The position numbers and the translations under genes are program-made. Shown here piece after piece: positions 1 to 9,219 of a DNA stretch of 64,000 nucleotides. The stretch is from NCBI RefSeq assembly GCF_023115445.1, contig NZ_JALDUI010000001.1:312238-376237 (forward strand). Reading direction: 5' to 3'. How positions within the stretch are numbered: position 1 is the first letter of the stretch; each line of letters starts with the position of its first letter. The notes beneath the pieces are model-generated. The model saw nothing but the letters and a program-made list of their open reading frames with translations, ran no database searches and had not been told where the DNA came from. Origin of the DNA: Streptococcus sp. oral taxon 431. Lineage in GTDB: Bacteria > Bacillota > Bacilli > Lactobacillales > Streptococcaceae.

Positions 1-65
1 ATATATTTTTACCGACGAGTTAACAAGTCGATTAGGAAATTCGCCATAGCGATTTCCGTAACGAT

Positions 66-91
66 AGGAGACTGTTTTACAGTCCCTATCA
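66..91 (-). other. Hairpin just downstream of lacE
   Basis: Read on the minus strand, an inverted repeat with a one-base bulge (TAGGGACTGT / ACAGTCTCCTA, loop AA) lies immediately after the lacE stop codon. It is not followed by a T run, so it is more likely an mRNA-processing or 3'-end-protecting structure, or an intergenic repeat, than a terminator. The rest of bases 1-65 holds no gene that I can support. In relatives lacG (6-phospho-beta-galactosidase) usually follows lacE, and it would lie outside the window. Confidence 0.4.
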
Positions 92-1783
92 TCAATCGAA
101 TTGAGCTTGAACAAATGCAAGAGCACCTTGTCCATCGCGTGTCAATTTAATGTATTGAGCTCCTTCAGTCTTAGACAATTTGATTCCAAGTTTATCTGTT
201 TCAGCCTTCATGTCCTCATAGTTTGATGCTACTTGAGGAGCAAGGATAACAAGGTCAAATTCTGGCAACATTTCACGGTGAGCACCGTAACCACCAGCAG
301 CGGCCTTCACAGGAACATTGTATTCTGCAGCAGCTTTATTCAAAGCATTTGCAAGAAGTCCACTTGTTCCTCCACCCGCACAAAGAACGAGCACGTTTGT
401 TTCTTCAGTAATTGTATTTTGTGCTGATTCTACTCCAGCTTTTTCAAGGATAGCATCAGCTTTAGCAGTATTGAAGTTTGCGGCTACTTTTTCTTTTAAT
501 TCATCGTTGGCTTTACCAGAACGTTCTTCTTCAAGAATTTGTTCGTCATAAACCTTGAGGAATGGATAGTAGATAACAATATCTACTACGATTAACAATG
601 CTGCAAGAGCAAATGACAAGAACTGGAAGTTTGTACCAAGAACAATACCTAGAGGCCCAGGCGTAGTCCATGGAAGGTTGGCAGTGAATGAGTTCATGCC
701 GAGAGTTTCGATAAAGAACTTAAAGATCCATACGTTTGCAATAGGTGCGAAGATAAATGGAATAAAGAAGATTGGGTTCAAAACAAGTGGTGCACCAAAC
801 AAGATTGGTTCGTTTACACCGAAGAATGTAGGAACTACTGAAGCACGTCCGATTGCACGATTACGCTTAGACTTACACAACCACATAAACATGAATGGAA
901 CTACAAGAGTTGCTCCTGTACCACCCATAGTGACGATAAACATTTGTGTACCAGATGTAAGGATCTTATCAGCGTGCATACCTTGTTGAAGAAGGTTCAA
1001 GTTGACTTCGGCATTTGCATAAGTAATCGCTGCAATGGCAGGTTCAACGATAGATGGGCCGTGAATACCGACAAACCAGAAGAAGGCAAATGCACCAAAG
1101 ATAATGGTAATACCAAGATAGCCATCAGCTGCAGAGAATAATGGTGCAAAGAATTTACCGATTGATTCTGCAACGCTTGCACCAACAAATTGACGAGCGA
1201 GCAAGTCAAGAGCATAGAGAGAAACAACTGAAAGCGTAAACGGAATAACATCTTTAAAGACTTGTGAGATATTGGGTGGAACTTCGTCAGGCATGCGAAT
1301 AGTAACGTTGTTCTTCACACAAACCTTATAGATAGCTACAGTTACAAAAGCTGCCAGGAAGGCTGAAAGCAACCCTTTTGTTCCAAGGAAACCAGTTGCA
1401 AAGCCACCCTCGATTGGGTCAGCTGCTAACATCAGCAAACCAACAATAGCTGCTAAGAGCGTTGACATATAGTTGATTTGATTGGTTTTCTCCATACTAC
1501 GATTGACGGAGTCTGTTAAAGATTTAGCAGTGGTACCAGCTACCAAGACTGCTAGAATCCCCATAGAGTAGCTGTAAGGTTTCATCAAAAGTGCTACTAC
1601 TTCATCAGACCATTTAAAGCCCCAAGAGTTTGGAACAAAAGCAATCAAGATAAAAATACTTGAGAAGAGAATGACTGGCATTCCTGCGATAAATCCATCC
1701 CGAATAGCACGAAGATAGATATTTCGAGATAGTTTTTCAAAGAAAGGCTTCCCTTTCTCGATATAGGCAATTAACTTATTCAT
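92..1783 (-). CDS. lacE: Lactose-specific PTS transporter, EIICB
   Basis: Membrane permease and second phosphocarrier of the lactose phosphotransferase system. It imports lactose (and probably galactose-type sugars) and releases lactose-6-phosphate inside the cell. Residues about 1-420 are the hydrophobic EIIC domain with many membrane segments. After a linker of about 40 residues, the cytosolic EIIB domain begins near 460 with the phosphorylation loop LCAGGGTS, whose cysteine is residue 468. The 563-residue length is typical of streptococcal LacE. The stop codon of lacF overlaps its start by one base, so the two are translationally coupled. It belongs to the lacT-lacF-lacE unit. Intact and ordinary for the family. 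Confidence 0.97.
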   Translation of the reverse strand: MNKLIAYIEKGKPFFEKLSRNIYLRAIRDGFIAGMPVILFSSIFILIAFVPNSWGFKWSDEVVALLMKPYSYSMGILAVLVAGTTAKSLTDSVNRSMEKTNQINYMSTLLAAIVGLLMLAADPIEGGFATGFLGTKGLLSAFLAAFVTVAIYKVCVKNNVTIRMPDEVPPNISQVFKDVIPFTLSVVSLYALDLLARQFVGASVAESIGKFFAPLFSAADGYLGITIIFGAFAFFWFVGIHGPSIVEPAIAAITYANAEVNLNLLQQGMHADKILTSGTQMFIVTMGGTGATLVVPFMFMWLCKSKRNRAIGRASVVPTFFGVNEPILFGAPLVLNPIFFIPFIFAPIANVWIFKFFIETLGMNSFTANLPWTTPGPLGIVLGTNFQFLSFALAALLIVVDIVIYYPFLKVYDEQILEEERSGKANDELKEKVAANFNTAKADAILEKAGVESAQNTITEETNVLVLCAGGGTSGLLANALNKAAAEYNVPVKAAAGGYGAHREMLPEFDLVILAPQVASNYEDMKAETDKLGIKLSKTEGAQYIKLTRDGQGALAFVQAQFD

Positions 1784-2100
1784 TATTTAGCTCCTCTTTT
1801 ATAAAGTTCAATTAAATGATGCATCAAATCTTTTAGCAAAATAGTTGTCATCAAGTGATCTTGGCCATGCATCATGGTCACGCTATAAGCCAAATCGTCA
1901 CCAGCAGCTTCCTTGGTTAAAAGACTCGTTTGCGCGTGGTGTGCTTCAGCGATACAGCTACTAGCTTCCTCAACTAAGCTATCCGCTTTAGCAAAATCAC
2001 CAGCTTCAGCAGCCTTCAAAGCTTCCAATAATTTTGAACGAGCATCGCCAGCATAGGCTACGATTTCAAAACCTAACAATGTTACTTCTTCTCTATTCAT
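1783..2100 (-). CDS. lacF: Lactose-specific PTS EIIA component
   Basis: Small cytosolic phosphocarrier (105 aa) that takes phosphate from HPr and passes it to the EIIB domain of LacE. It is the all-helical trimeric EIIA-Lac type. The active-site histidine is visible in MMHGQDHLM as His78, with Asp81 (the usual metal ligand of the trimer) three residues later. It is preceded by a good AAGGAGAA-type ribosome binding site and sits 34 bases after lacT. The start ATG is unambiguous. Confidence 0.97.
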   Translation of the reverse strand: MNREEVTLLGFEIVAYAGDARSKLLEALKAAEAGDFAKADSLVEEASSCIAEAHHAQTSLLTKEAAGDDLAYSVTMMHGQDHLMTTILLKDLMHHLIELYKRGAK

Positions 2101-2134
2101 GATAGAATTCTCCTTATATATTTTTTAGTAGATG

Positions 2135-2971
2135 TTATGACAATAAACGTTGAATGTGTAGAACAAGATAAACTCGTTCACTCTTGTAGAGGTCAAGACC
2201 AGTTTCCTGAGCAATGACCTCATAAATTTTACTACCAATCTCGAATGCTTCTGGATAGGTATTCTTTATATGTTCTTCCATATCAAGCAAGGATTGATTA
2301 TCATCGCGACTACGATCCAGATAATCCAAAAAATAATTTAGATGAATCATAAAGCGGTCGTAGAAATTATTATTTTCAGGTGTTCGCTGGATTTTATAAC
2401 TCTTCAAAACGCTTTCGACCTTCTTTAATATTTCTTTTCTCTTGTCAATTGACTCAACAACTTCGACTGCATTCTCACCTTCGGCGTTAATGAAGTGATA
2501 AGCGATACGAATGATTTCGTCTTCAGGAAAATTTTCTGTCAGTTTTTGACGATAAATTTCAAAAGCTTCTTGTGCAATTTGAAAAGCGATAGGATATTTT
2601 GCAGAAATGTCAGGCAAGTTACTATCCTTATAGCGTCCTTGGCTAATAGCCTGATAAGAACAATAGATATGGTCTGTCAGAGTGACGTATAGATACTCTT
2701 GGACAGGATATTGATATTTTTTAGAAAGATTATCAATAATCTCATAAGTGACCGTAATAAAATCAAGCGGTACATCCTTGAGAAGAGCCATAAAATTTTC
2801 TCGCGACTCTTCTGTTTTCATCCGAAAAACTTTTTCAACCTGATCCTCAGAAATCAAATCTCCCTTCTTCTTACCGAATGAAATACCCTTACCAATTACG
2901 ATCAACTCCTCTCCTTTGCTATTCCGCACGAGAGAAACATTGTTATTCATTGGATTTAATATCCGATACAT
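2135..2971 (-). CDS. lacT: BglG-family transcriptional antiterminator LacT
   Basis: RNA-binding antiterminator expected to control the lactose PTS genes that follow it. Residues 1 to about 57 form the CAT RNA-binding domain, which begins MYRILNPMNNN as in LicT/SacY. Two PTS regulation domains follow, about 65-170 and 175-278. Their candidate phosphorylated histidines are visible at His101 and His159 (PRD1) and His210 and His272 (PRD2). Its own leader carries a RAT-like element and a terminator (3011-3089), so it probably autoregulates. In the family, EII components phosphorylate PRD1 to switch the protein off when sugar is absent, and HPr phosphorylates PRD2. A strong ribosome site (CAAGGAGG) precedes the ATG. 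Confidence 0.95.
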   Translation of the reverse strand: MYRILNPMNNNVSLVRNSKGEELIVIGKGISFGKKKGDLISEDQVEKVFRMKTEESRENFMALLKDVPLDFITVTYEIIDNLSKKYQYPVQEYLYVTLTDHIYCSYQAISQGRYKDSNLPDISAKYPIAFQIAQEAFEIYRQKLTENFPEDEIIRIAYHFINAEGENAVEVVESIDKRKEILKKVESVLKSYKIQRTPENNNFYDRFMIHLNYFLDYLDRSRDDNQSLLDMEEHIKNTYPEAFEIGSKIYEVIAQETGLDLYKSERVYLVLHIQRLLS

Positions 2972-3010
2972 GGCAACCTCCTTGCCCTATTATTTAAGTT
3001 TTGTGAGCAT

Positions 3011-3065
3011 AAAAAATGACCACAAATGAGTTCAGAAAATATACCTCTGAGTCATCTGTGATCAT
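3011..3065 (-). terminator. lacT leader attenuator (rho-independent terminator)
   Basis: Read on the minus strand, ATGATCACAGATGA pairs with TCATTTGTGGTCAT over 14 base pairs, including G-T pairs. The stem is followed by a TTTTTT run. It lies between the promoter at 3113-3141 and the lacT start codon, so transcription would stop here unless LacT stabilises the overlapping RAT structure. Confidence 0.85.
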
Positions 3066-3089
3066 GCCTAATATTACTTAGTAACACTC
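3060..3089 (-). promoter_or_regulatory. RAT (ribonucleic antiterminator) site for LacT
   Basis: The roughly 30-base segment reads GAGTGTTACTAAGTAATATT then AGGCATGATC on the minus strand. It keeps the family pattern of a GTTACT 5' half and an AGGCA 3' half around a short loop. Its 3' half overlaps the 5' arm of the terminator stem, so the two structures are mutually exclusive, as in the licT/sacY/bgl systems. Confidence 0.75.
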
Positions 3090-3112
3090 ACTTTGTATTA
3101 ACTTGTGACTTA

Positions 3113-3149
3113 AGTATAGCACAAGATTTTTATTTTGTAAACCTTTACA
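3113..3149 (-). promoter_or_regulatory. lacTFE promoter overlapped by a cre site
   Basis: On the minus strand a -35 TTTACA (3136-3141) and a -10 TATACT (3113-3118) are separated by exactly 17 bases. The palindrome TGTAAAGGTTTACA (3136-3149) overlaps the -35. It matches the CcpA cre consensus except for G in place of C in the central CG. This predicts catabolite repression of the lactose PTS genes by CcpA. Confidence 0.75.
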
Positions 3150-3205
3150 TACAACTTTTTTTAAAAGTTTTTTAGCTAGGTTTTAGGACATAAAAGGGGG
3201 GAAAT

Positions 3206-4186
3206 TTAGACACGTTCGGTCCATGAAGTTGCAGTTGTTTTAAGAACCTTGTTGAGTTCGTCAATGTTCTCAAATCCAGTTGTACGAAGCCATTCGCGAG
3301 CTGCCGCTTCACCGTCTTTGATGTAAGCTTCAACTGATCCAGCCCATGTTGCACGTCCGCAAAGAACACCATTGAAGTTTGCACCTGATTCGTGGGCAAA
3401 GACAAGTGTTTCTTGGAAGAGTTTAGCAGATACACCTGCACTCAAGTAGATGTAAGGAAGGTTAGTTGCTTCGTCTTGCGCTTTGAAGAAAGCAGCTGCT
3501 TCTTCACGTGTATGAACGATTTCGCCATCACCAAAACCTTCAACGTATTTCACGTTAACTGGAACTTCTACTTTCAAGACATCGATGTTGAAACGTGGGT
3601 CTGAGAAGACTTTCATGGCACCGATAACTTTGTGTGGTTTTACTTTAGCGTATTCTGCAGAACCTGCATCAGCAATCTTTTCATCGTAAGCCAAGATTTC
3701 AAGGAAGAATGGAATATCTTCAGCCACACACTCAGAACCAATACGTTCGATGTAGGCTTGTTTTTGTTGGTTGAGTTCGTCAGAGCTATCTACGTCATAG
3801 TAAAGCAAGAACTTAACAGCATCTGCACCTTGTTCTTTGATACGTTTTGCAGACCAAACATCCAAGCAGTCTGGCAAGCGTTTTGTGCTTGTTGTGTCGT
3901 ATCCTGTTTTTTCATAAGCGAGGAGAAGACCTGCATTTGGTGCAAGTGCTTTTGTAGCAGGAAGTCCATACTCAGGGTCAAGAAGCATTGATGAAGCGTA
4001 TTTAGTCAATTCATCCGCTACCAATACTTTAAGTTCTTCCATTTGAGCTACTGTTGGCTCTTCTGTTTGGTACTGAGCCATAAGGCGTTTCAAAGCACCA
4101 CGTTGGTCAAAAGCAAGAGCTGAGATGATACCATTTTCATCAGAGAGTTTTTGCATACAAGCGCGTTTATTTTCTGTTAAAACCAT
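3206..4186 (-). CDS. lacD: Tagatose-1,6-bisphosphate aldolase
   Basis: Class I aldolase that splits tagatose-1,6-bisphosphate into dihydroxyacetone phosphate and glyceraldehyde-3-phosphate, the last step of the tagatose-6-phosphate route. At 326 residues it has the usual streptococcal LacD length. The Schiff-base lysine is Lys205 in DVLKVEVPV, matching the position reported for S. pyogenes LacD. It lies one base after lacC, in the lacABCD unit. A paralogue in S. pyogenes (LacD.1) has become a regulator, but nothing here suggests that this copy is other than catabolic. The 234-base gap to lacT contains a new promoter. Confidence 0.97.
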   Translation of the reverse strand: MVLTENKRACMQKLSDENGIISALAFDQRGALKRLMAQYQTEEPTVAQMEELKVLVADELTKYASSMLLDPEYGLPATKALAPNAGLLLAYEKTGYDTTSTKRLPDCLDVWSAKRIKEQGADAVKFLLYYDVDSSDELNQQKQAYIERIGSECVAEDIPFFLEILAYDEKIADAGSAEYAKVKPHKVIGAMKVFSDPRFNIDVLKVEVPVNVKYVEGFGDGEIVHTREEAAAFFKAQDEATNLPYIYLSAGVSAKLFQETLVFAHESGANFNGVLCGRATWAGSVEAYIKDGEAAAREWLRTTGFENIDELNKVLKTTATSWTERV

Positions 4187-4187
4187 T

Positions 4188-5117
4188 TTATACCTCTTTT
4201 ACGATTAATTGGTCATATAGACCTTGATAGTTAGCCATATTGACATGACCGGTCATTTTTTCTTGAGCATTAAGCATACCAAGGACATTTGCCTTGATCA
4301 ACAGTTCTTGATCAGATTCTTTATGGAACAATCCTGAAGCAATACCTGCTACTGTAGAATCACCAGATCCAACTGGGTTTACAACTTGAATTTTTGGAAT
4401 ATCCACTTTATAGAAAGTGTCCCCGTGTTTTGCAAAGGCACCGTTAGCACCTAACGAAACGATAATCCACTCAATTCCATCAAATAGGGGCTCTTGAAGA
4501 ACCTCTTTTAATTCATCCAAGTCTTTAGAAATTTCTCTTCCTAAAAGTTGAGATAATTCTTCATTATTTGGTTTGATAACCGTTGGTTTATGTGGAGATT
4601 CAAGAACAGCCTGAAGTGCAGCTCCTGAACAGTCCAAGACAACAGGTTTACCAGCTTGGTTAGCAAGTTCAACTAGACTAGCATAATAGTCAACAGGAAG
4701 TCCTGCTGGTAGACTACCTGAAATGGCTACTACCTCTACAGTTTCTAAAAGTTCTTTGAAATGAGCCAAGAAATCTTGTCCTTCTTTTTCTTGAACTTCA
4801 GGACCTTTTTCTAGGATTTCTGTTTGATTTTCTCCATGTAGAATTGCGATACAGTTACGAGTTTCCCCTTGGATAGAAAAGAAACGTTTCGAAACTTGAT
4901 CATCAATATTTTCAACTAGAAAATCACCTAGTTTACCACCAACAAGTCCAGTTGCGACTACAGAATCACCAAATTCTGATAGAACTCGTGTAACATTTAG
5001 ACCTTTACCACCAGCTGTTTTCGTAACATCGACAACACGGTTGACAGTGTCAATTTTCAATTCATCCAAAGGATAGGATATATCAATGGATGGGTTCATT
5101 GTGACTGTTAAAATCAT
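4188..5117 (-). CDS. lacC: Tagatose-6-phosphate kinase
   Basis: PfkB-type sugar kinase that phosphorylates tagatose-6-phosphate at C1 with ATP. The N-terminal PfkB signature [11 protein letters not shown] lies near residue 37. The C-terminal ATP/substrate loop [12 protein letters not shown] lies near residue 247, and its Asp is the expected catalytic base. The length of 309 residues is normal. It lies ten bases after lacB and one base before lacD, so the four enzymes are surely one transcript. 1-phosphofructokinase is a close relative, but the neighbours settle the assignment. Confidence 0.96.
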   Translation of the reverse strand: MILTVTMNPSIDISYPLDELKIDTVNRVVDVTKTAGGKGLNVTRVLSEFGDSVVATGLVGGKLGDFLVENIDDQVSKRFFSIQGETRNCIAILHGENQTEILEKGPEVQEKEGQDFLAHFKELLETVEVVAISGSLPAGLPVDYYASLVELANQAGKPVVLDCSGAALQAVLESPHKPTVIKPNNEELSQLLGREISKDLDELKEVLQEPLFDGIEWIIVSLGANGAFAKHGDTFYKVDIPKIQVVNPVGSGDSTVAGIASGLFHKESDQELLIKANVLGMLNAQEKMTGHVNMANYQGLYDQLIVKEV

Positions 5118-5127
5118 GAGTCACCTC

Positions 5128-5643
5128 TTAGTCGTGGTATTCACCGCGATCCCATTTTTCAAGGAATTCTGTAAAGAAGTTTGCATCCGTTTGATGATCG
5201 TTATGAGTTTCAACGTGTTGGATTTTAGCAATCAATTTTTTATTTTCTTCAGATGGTTTGTATTCAGCGTTGATAAAAGCTTCAATGATATCACACATGA
5301 GCAATTCACCAGTGATTTTTCCACCAAATCCGATAACGTTGGCATTCAATTGTTCTTTTGCATATAGAGCTGTTGTCATATCACGAACCAAAGCAGAACG
5401 AACACCTGGAACTTTGTTAACAGCGTTATTGATACCTACACCAGTACCACAGATACAGACACCAAGATCAGCTTGGCCACTAACTACTGCTTCACCAACT
5501 TTTTTACCAAAGATTGGGTAGTGAGTACGAGCGTGGTCATAAGTACCAAAGTCGATGACTTCATGTCCTTTTGATTTCAAAAATTCTGAAACCGCCATTT
5601 TTTCATTAGTTACGATGTGGTCACATCCAATTGCAATTCTCAT
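5128..5643 (-). CDS. lacB: Galactose-6-phosphate isomerase subunit LacB
   Basis: The catalytic partner of the heteromeric LacAB isomerase, which converts galactose-6-phosphate to tagatose-6-phosphate. It is an RpiB-like fold of 171 residues. The active-site cysteine is visible in [10 protein letters not shown] near residue 65. The extended C-terminus relative to LacA is normal. It follows lacA by 30 bases with an AAAGGTAAG ribosome site. Confidence 0.97.
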   Translation of the reverse strand: MRIAIGCDHIVTNEKMAVSEFLKSKGHEVIDFGTYDHARTHYPIFGKKVGEAVVSGQADLGVCICGTGVGINNAVNKVPGVRSALVRDMTTALYAKEQLNANVIGFGGKITGELLMCDIIEAFINAEYKPSEENKKLIAKIQHVETHNDHQTDANFFTEFLEKWDRGEYHD

Positions 5644-5673
5644 TTTTATCTTACCTTTCTTTCGTTATAAAAA

Positions 5674-6099
5674 TTAGCACATTTTATTCAACATATCGAC
5701 ACGAATTTGGTGACGACCGCCGTCATACTTACCATTTACAAAGCCTTTAGCAATGTTTTTAGCCAATTCGTCACCAACGAGTTGAGCACCCATAGTAATC
5801 ATACGTGAGTTGTTGTGACCACGAGTCATATAGGCTGAACGTTCGTCAGATACTTCTGCTGCAACCATTCCCTTGATTTTAGTAGCAACCATAAATGGAC
5901 CTGCACCATAAGCATCAATGACAATACCAAGGTTTTGTTCTTCTTTTTTAACTTCTTCAGCAACTGCAAGAGTTACATCAACGAAGTCTTGACCTTCAGC
6001 TGTAACATCCACAACGTGGAAGTTTTCTTTTTCCAAGAAATCTTTAACGACTTCTTTCAATCTCAAACCTGCAGCATCTGCACCAATAACAATAGACAT
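5674..6099 (-). CDS. lacA: Galactose-6-phosphate isomerase subunit LacA
   Basis: First gene of the tagatose-6-phosphate operon and partner of LacB (141 aa). It has the RpiB-like fold, but the cysteine region of LacB is replaced by [10 protein letters not shown], so it lacks the catalytic cysteine. This is the family norm, because the active sites form at the LacA-LacB interface. The AAAAAAGGAG ribosome site precedes the ATG. It is transcribed from the promoter at 6302-6330 through an untranslated leader of about 195 bases that can form several hairpins. Confidence 0.96.
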   Translation of the reverse strand: MSIVIGADAAGLRLKEVVKDFLEKENFHVVDVTAEGQDFVDVTLAVAEEVKKEEQNLGIVIDAYGAGPFMVATKIKGMVAAEVSDERSAYMTRGHNNSRMITMGAQLVGDELAKNIAKGFVNGKYDGGRHQIRVDMLNKMC

Positions 6100-6206
6100 A
6101 TTGTATACTCCTTTTTTATAATAGACCAGTAAAAATTTTTGGGTTCTGGAAAGAAAATGACCATTACCAAGTAGTTACTGGTAGTTTTTGTTGACTATTT
6201 TAGTTT

Positions 6207-6251
6207 AAGAATGATTTATCTAATCACTCTTTGTAACTTCTCCTTGGAGAA
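6207..6251 (-). other. Structured 5' leader of lacABCD
   Basis: The untranslated stretch between the lacA promoter and the lacA start contains at least two good inverted repeats. TTCTCC-AA-GGAGAA lies at 6238-6251 and AGAGTGATT..AATCATTCT at 6207-6230. A weaker repeat lies near 6150-6180. Neither of the first two is followed by a T run, so they are not simple terminators. Function is unknown; mRNA stability or a protein-binding role is possible. Confidence 0.4.
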
Positions 6252-6301
6252 ATTGGAAGAATAACTTGTTAAAACAAACACAAATTGTTCTTTCTAAACA
6301 T

Positions 6302-6330
6302 AATATACTACTATTGTTTAAAAAAGTCAA
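6302..6330 (-). promoter_or_regulatory. lacABCD promoter with LacR-type surroundings
   Basis: Minus-strand -35 TTGACT (6325-6330) and -10 TATATT (6302-6307) with a 17-base spacer. The flanks are rich in TGTTTA/AACAAA half-sites (for example 6270-6300 and 6331-6355) that resemble the operators of DeoR-family LacR repressors. LacR itself is not encoded in the window, so the regulator is inferred. Confidence 0.6.
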
Positions 6331-6357
6331 CAGTTTATGTTTGTTTTTGTTTATTTT

Positions 6358-7251
6358 TTAGAAAATTTCTATATCAAAACCAATTTGATCACTTTGACCT
6401 GGATTTAAGATTCGAACATTTTTCTTATCTTCTAGATGATCGCCCTCTTCGAGTGAAGTTGACAAACCTGACCAAGGTTCCAGAGCAAGGAAGGGACCTT
6501 TATTAAGCGTTGACCAAACGATGAGGTTTGGAAACTCCTTAAAGTCTAGTTTCAACCCTTTATCATGCTTACGTGACCGTAAGGAAACAGAGCGAGAGGC
6601 TAACTCGTCTAAAGTCACAGCATCATAGCTAAAGAAATCATAGTTTAGATCCAATTCTTTTTGGTCTTTTAACCAGCTACTTCTATCTTGAAAATCTAAC
6701 ATCCCTGTTTCTGGGAATGGTTTAGGAACTGTACAAGTTTCTGACTTTTCAAATTCAAGATAGTAGTCTTCATAAGCTTCATCATCAAATAAAGGACAGT
6801 TAAAGCCAGGATGTCCACCAATAAAGTAAGGCATTTTCTTATCTGTTTCCTTATTGGTAACTTGATACTGTGTTCGAATAGTCTTTCCCGTAACAGTATA
6901 AGTTATTTCTAGACGAAAATGATAGGGATAATTCTCATACATTTCTTGGTCATCTTCGATCGCAAAGGTGACAGAATTCTCTGTTTGTTCCACTAATTCA
7001 AATTCTTTTTTTCGAACCAATCCATGACGTGGAATTTTACCTTTTACTTGACTACCATCTTCTTGATCATACAAGACAGTATCATTTCTAACGGATCCAC
7101 AGATTGGAAATAAAACAGGTGCTTGTCCACTCCAGTAAGTTGGATCTCCCTGCCACAAATACTCAATTCCATCTTTATCTTTTATTGAAGAAAGTGCACC
7201 ACCAAAAGTTTGAAACTGTACACTTAGCTGTTCTGTTTTTAATTCAATCAT
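6358..7251 (-). CDS. lacX: Aldose 1-epimerase family protein (LacX-like)
   Basis: Mutarotase-family protein of about 297 residues with the GGHPGFNCPL motif that carries the family catalytic histidine. Members interconvert alpha and beta anomers of sugars or sugar phosphates; the LacX branch often sits with lac genes. I set the start at the ATG giving MIELKTEQ (7251). A GGAGGT site lies at the right distance before it, whereas the ATG five codons upstream has none. It follows a terminator-like hairpin after gatC, so it may be read through from gat or have its own promoter. The exact substrate is not visible from sequence. Confidence 0.85.
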   Translation of the reverse strand: MIELKTEQLSVQFQTFGGALSSIKDKDGIEYLWQGDPTYWSGQAPVLFPICGSVRNDTVLYDQEDGSQVKGKIPRHGLVRKKEFELVEQTENSVTFAIEDDQEMYENYPYHFRLEITYTVTGKTIRTQYQVTNKETDKKMPYFIGGHPGFNCPLFDDEAYEDYYLEFEKSETCTVPKPFPETGMLDFQDRSSWLKDQKELDLNYDFFSYDAVTLDELASRSVSLRSRKHDKGLKLDFKEFPNLIVWSTLNKGPFLALEPWSGLSTSLEEGDHLEDKKNVRILNPGQSDQIGFDIEIF

Positions 7252-7279
7252 TAGAATTACCTCCATTTATTTAAGGCCT

Positions 7280-7330
7280 AAAAAAACTAGGCTGTCGACT
7301 CCAGATTTGGAAACTGACAACCTAGTTTTT
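7280..7330 (-). terminator. Terminator after gatC
   Basis: Minus-strand inverted repeat AAACTAGGTTGTC / GACAGCCTAGTTT with a 19-base loop, followed by a T run. It separates gatABC from lacX and probably lowers, but need not abolish, readthrough. Confidence 0.7.
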
Positions 7331-7354
7331 ACAATTTACATTTTTAGGAGCGAA

Positions 7355-8830
7355 TTATTTTGCGTTTGCTGCGTATTCTTCATTACGTTTGATCATTTGT
7401 TTTCTGTACCATGCAAAGATACCAACGTAGAATACTAGGAATACTAATGCGCCAAGGATTGCTTTGATATCACCAGTTGTAGCGTTACCAATTGCCCAAC
7501 CAAATAGTTTTTCGATTGGTCCTTCAAGAGTTGAGTGAGTAATCAATTGAGTTTGGCTTACACCTTCTGGGAAGGCACCTACACCTTTAGCAAGTTCTGT
7601 TGCAAATGGTGCGATAAGTGTACCTGAAAGAAGGAAGAGTGGCAACAAGAGTGTTCCGAAGATAATCATACGGAGCAATTTACCACGAGTAACTACCAAG
7701 AGAGCTGGAGTTACACCCATTGCGATGATACCAGCAAGTGGCAAGATACCATTTCCGACATTTGAAAGAAGCACTGCTTCAACCAACATGATTGGTGCAA
7801 GTACGTTGGCACAAGCCCAGATTTCAGCACGACCAGCGATAAATGGCCAGTCAAGACCGATGTTGAATTTACGTCCTTGAAGACGTTTAGTAGCAACGTT
7901 TGTAATACCTTGTGAAAGTGGTTCTACGGCTGCGATAAACCATGAACCGATCAATGAGAAGAGCTCCAAGCAGACACCGGCAGTCAAACCAAGTGACAAC
8001 CAACCTTTAATAACAAGTTCCCATTTATCAGCACCTTCAACACCAGGAACTGGATGTGGAGTTCCCATCAAACCGATAACGATACCAAGGATGAAACCGA
8101 TGAAGAATTTAGATCCCCAGAAACCGATTCGTTTATTCAATTTAGCAGCGTCAAAGTCGTATTTATCAAGACCTGGGAAGAGTTTATCAAAAATCTTATC
8201 CAAAACCATGATAACTGGGTTCATCATGTAGTTCATGTGAGTTGAAGTCATTGGTGATGAACTTGGTGCGTTAAGAAGGTCATCAAATGTTGGTTTCATC
8301 AAGTCAGAGTTGATGATTTTAAGAACCCCAACAAGAACAACTGCTGCAGTCGCGATGAAGAGTGAAACTCCTTGGCTAACTCCATTGTTGTCAGCGTACC
8401 ATTTAATCAAAAGACCTGTGATAGACAAGTGCCAGATATCAAAGATATCGACGTCAAGTGTATCAGTTTTCTTCATTGCAAGCATCACAATGTTGACGAT
8501 CAACATCACAAGCAAGAAGTAAAGTGTCCAAGCTGAACCCCAAGTGATTGTAGCAAGTGGTGCCCAACCAACGTCGGTAATATTCAATTGAATACCAGTG
8601 TTTTCAACGAATTTTGCAAGAGACGCTGAGAAAGCACCATTTAACATACCGATGATAGCACCGATACCAGTAAGAGCGATGGCAAGTTTGATACCACCTT
8701 CAAGCGCCTTGGAGAATTTCACTCCAAAAAGTAGAGCCAATAGTGTCAAAATGATCAGCATGATGATCGGTCCACCCATTTCCAAGATAGGCTTGAACAC
8801 CTTATTGGCTAGTTCGATAATGATATCCAT
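7355..8830 (-). CDS. gatC: Galactitol-family PTS transporter, EIIC
   Basis: Polytopic membrane permease of 491 residues, of the EIIC-Gat type (distinct from the Lac type upstream). Hydrophobic segments run throughout, for example about 17-60, 90-120 and 130-175, and again from 240 to the C-terminus. It is encoded with separate EIIB and EIIA genes in the order A-B-C. No galactitol-phosphate dehydrogenase lies nearby. Because it sits next to the tagatose-6-phosphate genes, the likely substrate is galactose or a related sugar entering that pathway rather than galactitol. Specificity is an inference. Confidence 0.9.
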   Translation of the reverse strand: MDIIIELANKVFKPILEMGGPIIMLIILTLLALLFGVKFSKALEGGIKLAIALTGIGAIIGMLNGAFSASLAKFVENTGIQLNITDVGWAPLATITWGSAWTLYFLLVMLIVNIVMLAMKKTDTLDVDIFDIWHLSITGLLIKWYADNNGVSQGVSLFIATAAVVLVGVLKIINSDLMKPTFDDLLNAPSSSPMTSTHMNYMMNPVIMVLDKIFDKLFPGLDKYDFDAAKLNKRIGFWGSKFFIGFILGIVIGLMGTPHPVPGVEGADKWELVIKGWLSLGLTAGVCLELFSLIGSWFIAAVEPLSQGITNVATKRLQGRKFNIGLDWPFIAGRAEIWACANVLAPIMLVEAVLLSNVGNGILPLAGIIAMGVTPALLVVTRGKLLRMIIFGTLLLPLFLLSGTLIAPFATELAKGVGAFPEGVSQTQLITHSTLEGPIEKLFGWAIGNATTGDIKAILGALVFLVFYVGIFAWYRKQMIKRNEEYAANAK

Positions 8831-8874
8831 AATTTTCCTCCCTTTATTTTTATGGAATATTTACAAATTAATAA

Positions 8875-9180
8875 TTAGCTTAGACCATGTTCTTTGATAG
8901 CTGCTTCAATATTATCATAGACTGGAGCGCTCATAGCTGGAATACGGAACAAGATTGGTCCTGCTTCAACAACTGGGATACCTGGTTCAAAACCTAAATC
9001 AGTAGCAGCGATTGGTGTGAAGATATCATAACCTTTAATCAAGTCTTCATTGACATCTTTTACCATAACAGCATCACATTGAACATCGTACCCACGGTTA
9101 GAAAGTTCTTCTTCAAGAGCACTTTTAATTTGGTGGCTTGAGTTAACACCTGCACCACAAGCAGCAAGAATTTTAATCAT
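8875..9180 (-). CDS. gatB: Galactitol-family PTS EIIB
   Basis: Cytosolic phosphocarrier of 101 residues that receives phosphate from EIIA on a cysteine. The P-loop AACGAGVNSS lies at the N-terminus with the phosphorylated Cys at residue 8. It sits 39 bases after gatA and 44 bases before gatC, each with an AGGA-type ribosome site. Confidence 0.92.
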   Translation of the reverse strand: MIKILAACGAGVNSSHQIKSALEEELSNRGYDVQCDAVMVKDVNEDLIKGYDIFTPIAATDLGFEPGIPVVEAGPILFRIPAMSAPVYDNIEAAIKEHGLS

Positions 9181-9219
9181 TTGGATTTCCTCCGTTTTTA
9201 TATAAAAATTATTAACAAA

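Noticed and set aside
2972..3205. A T-box or riboswitch in the lacD-lacT gap.
   Set aside because: No T-box motif or aptamer core is visible; the RAT/terminator pair explains the structure.
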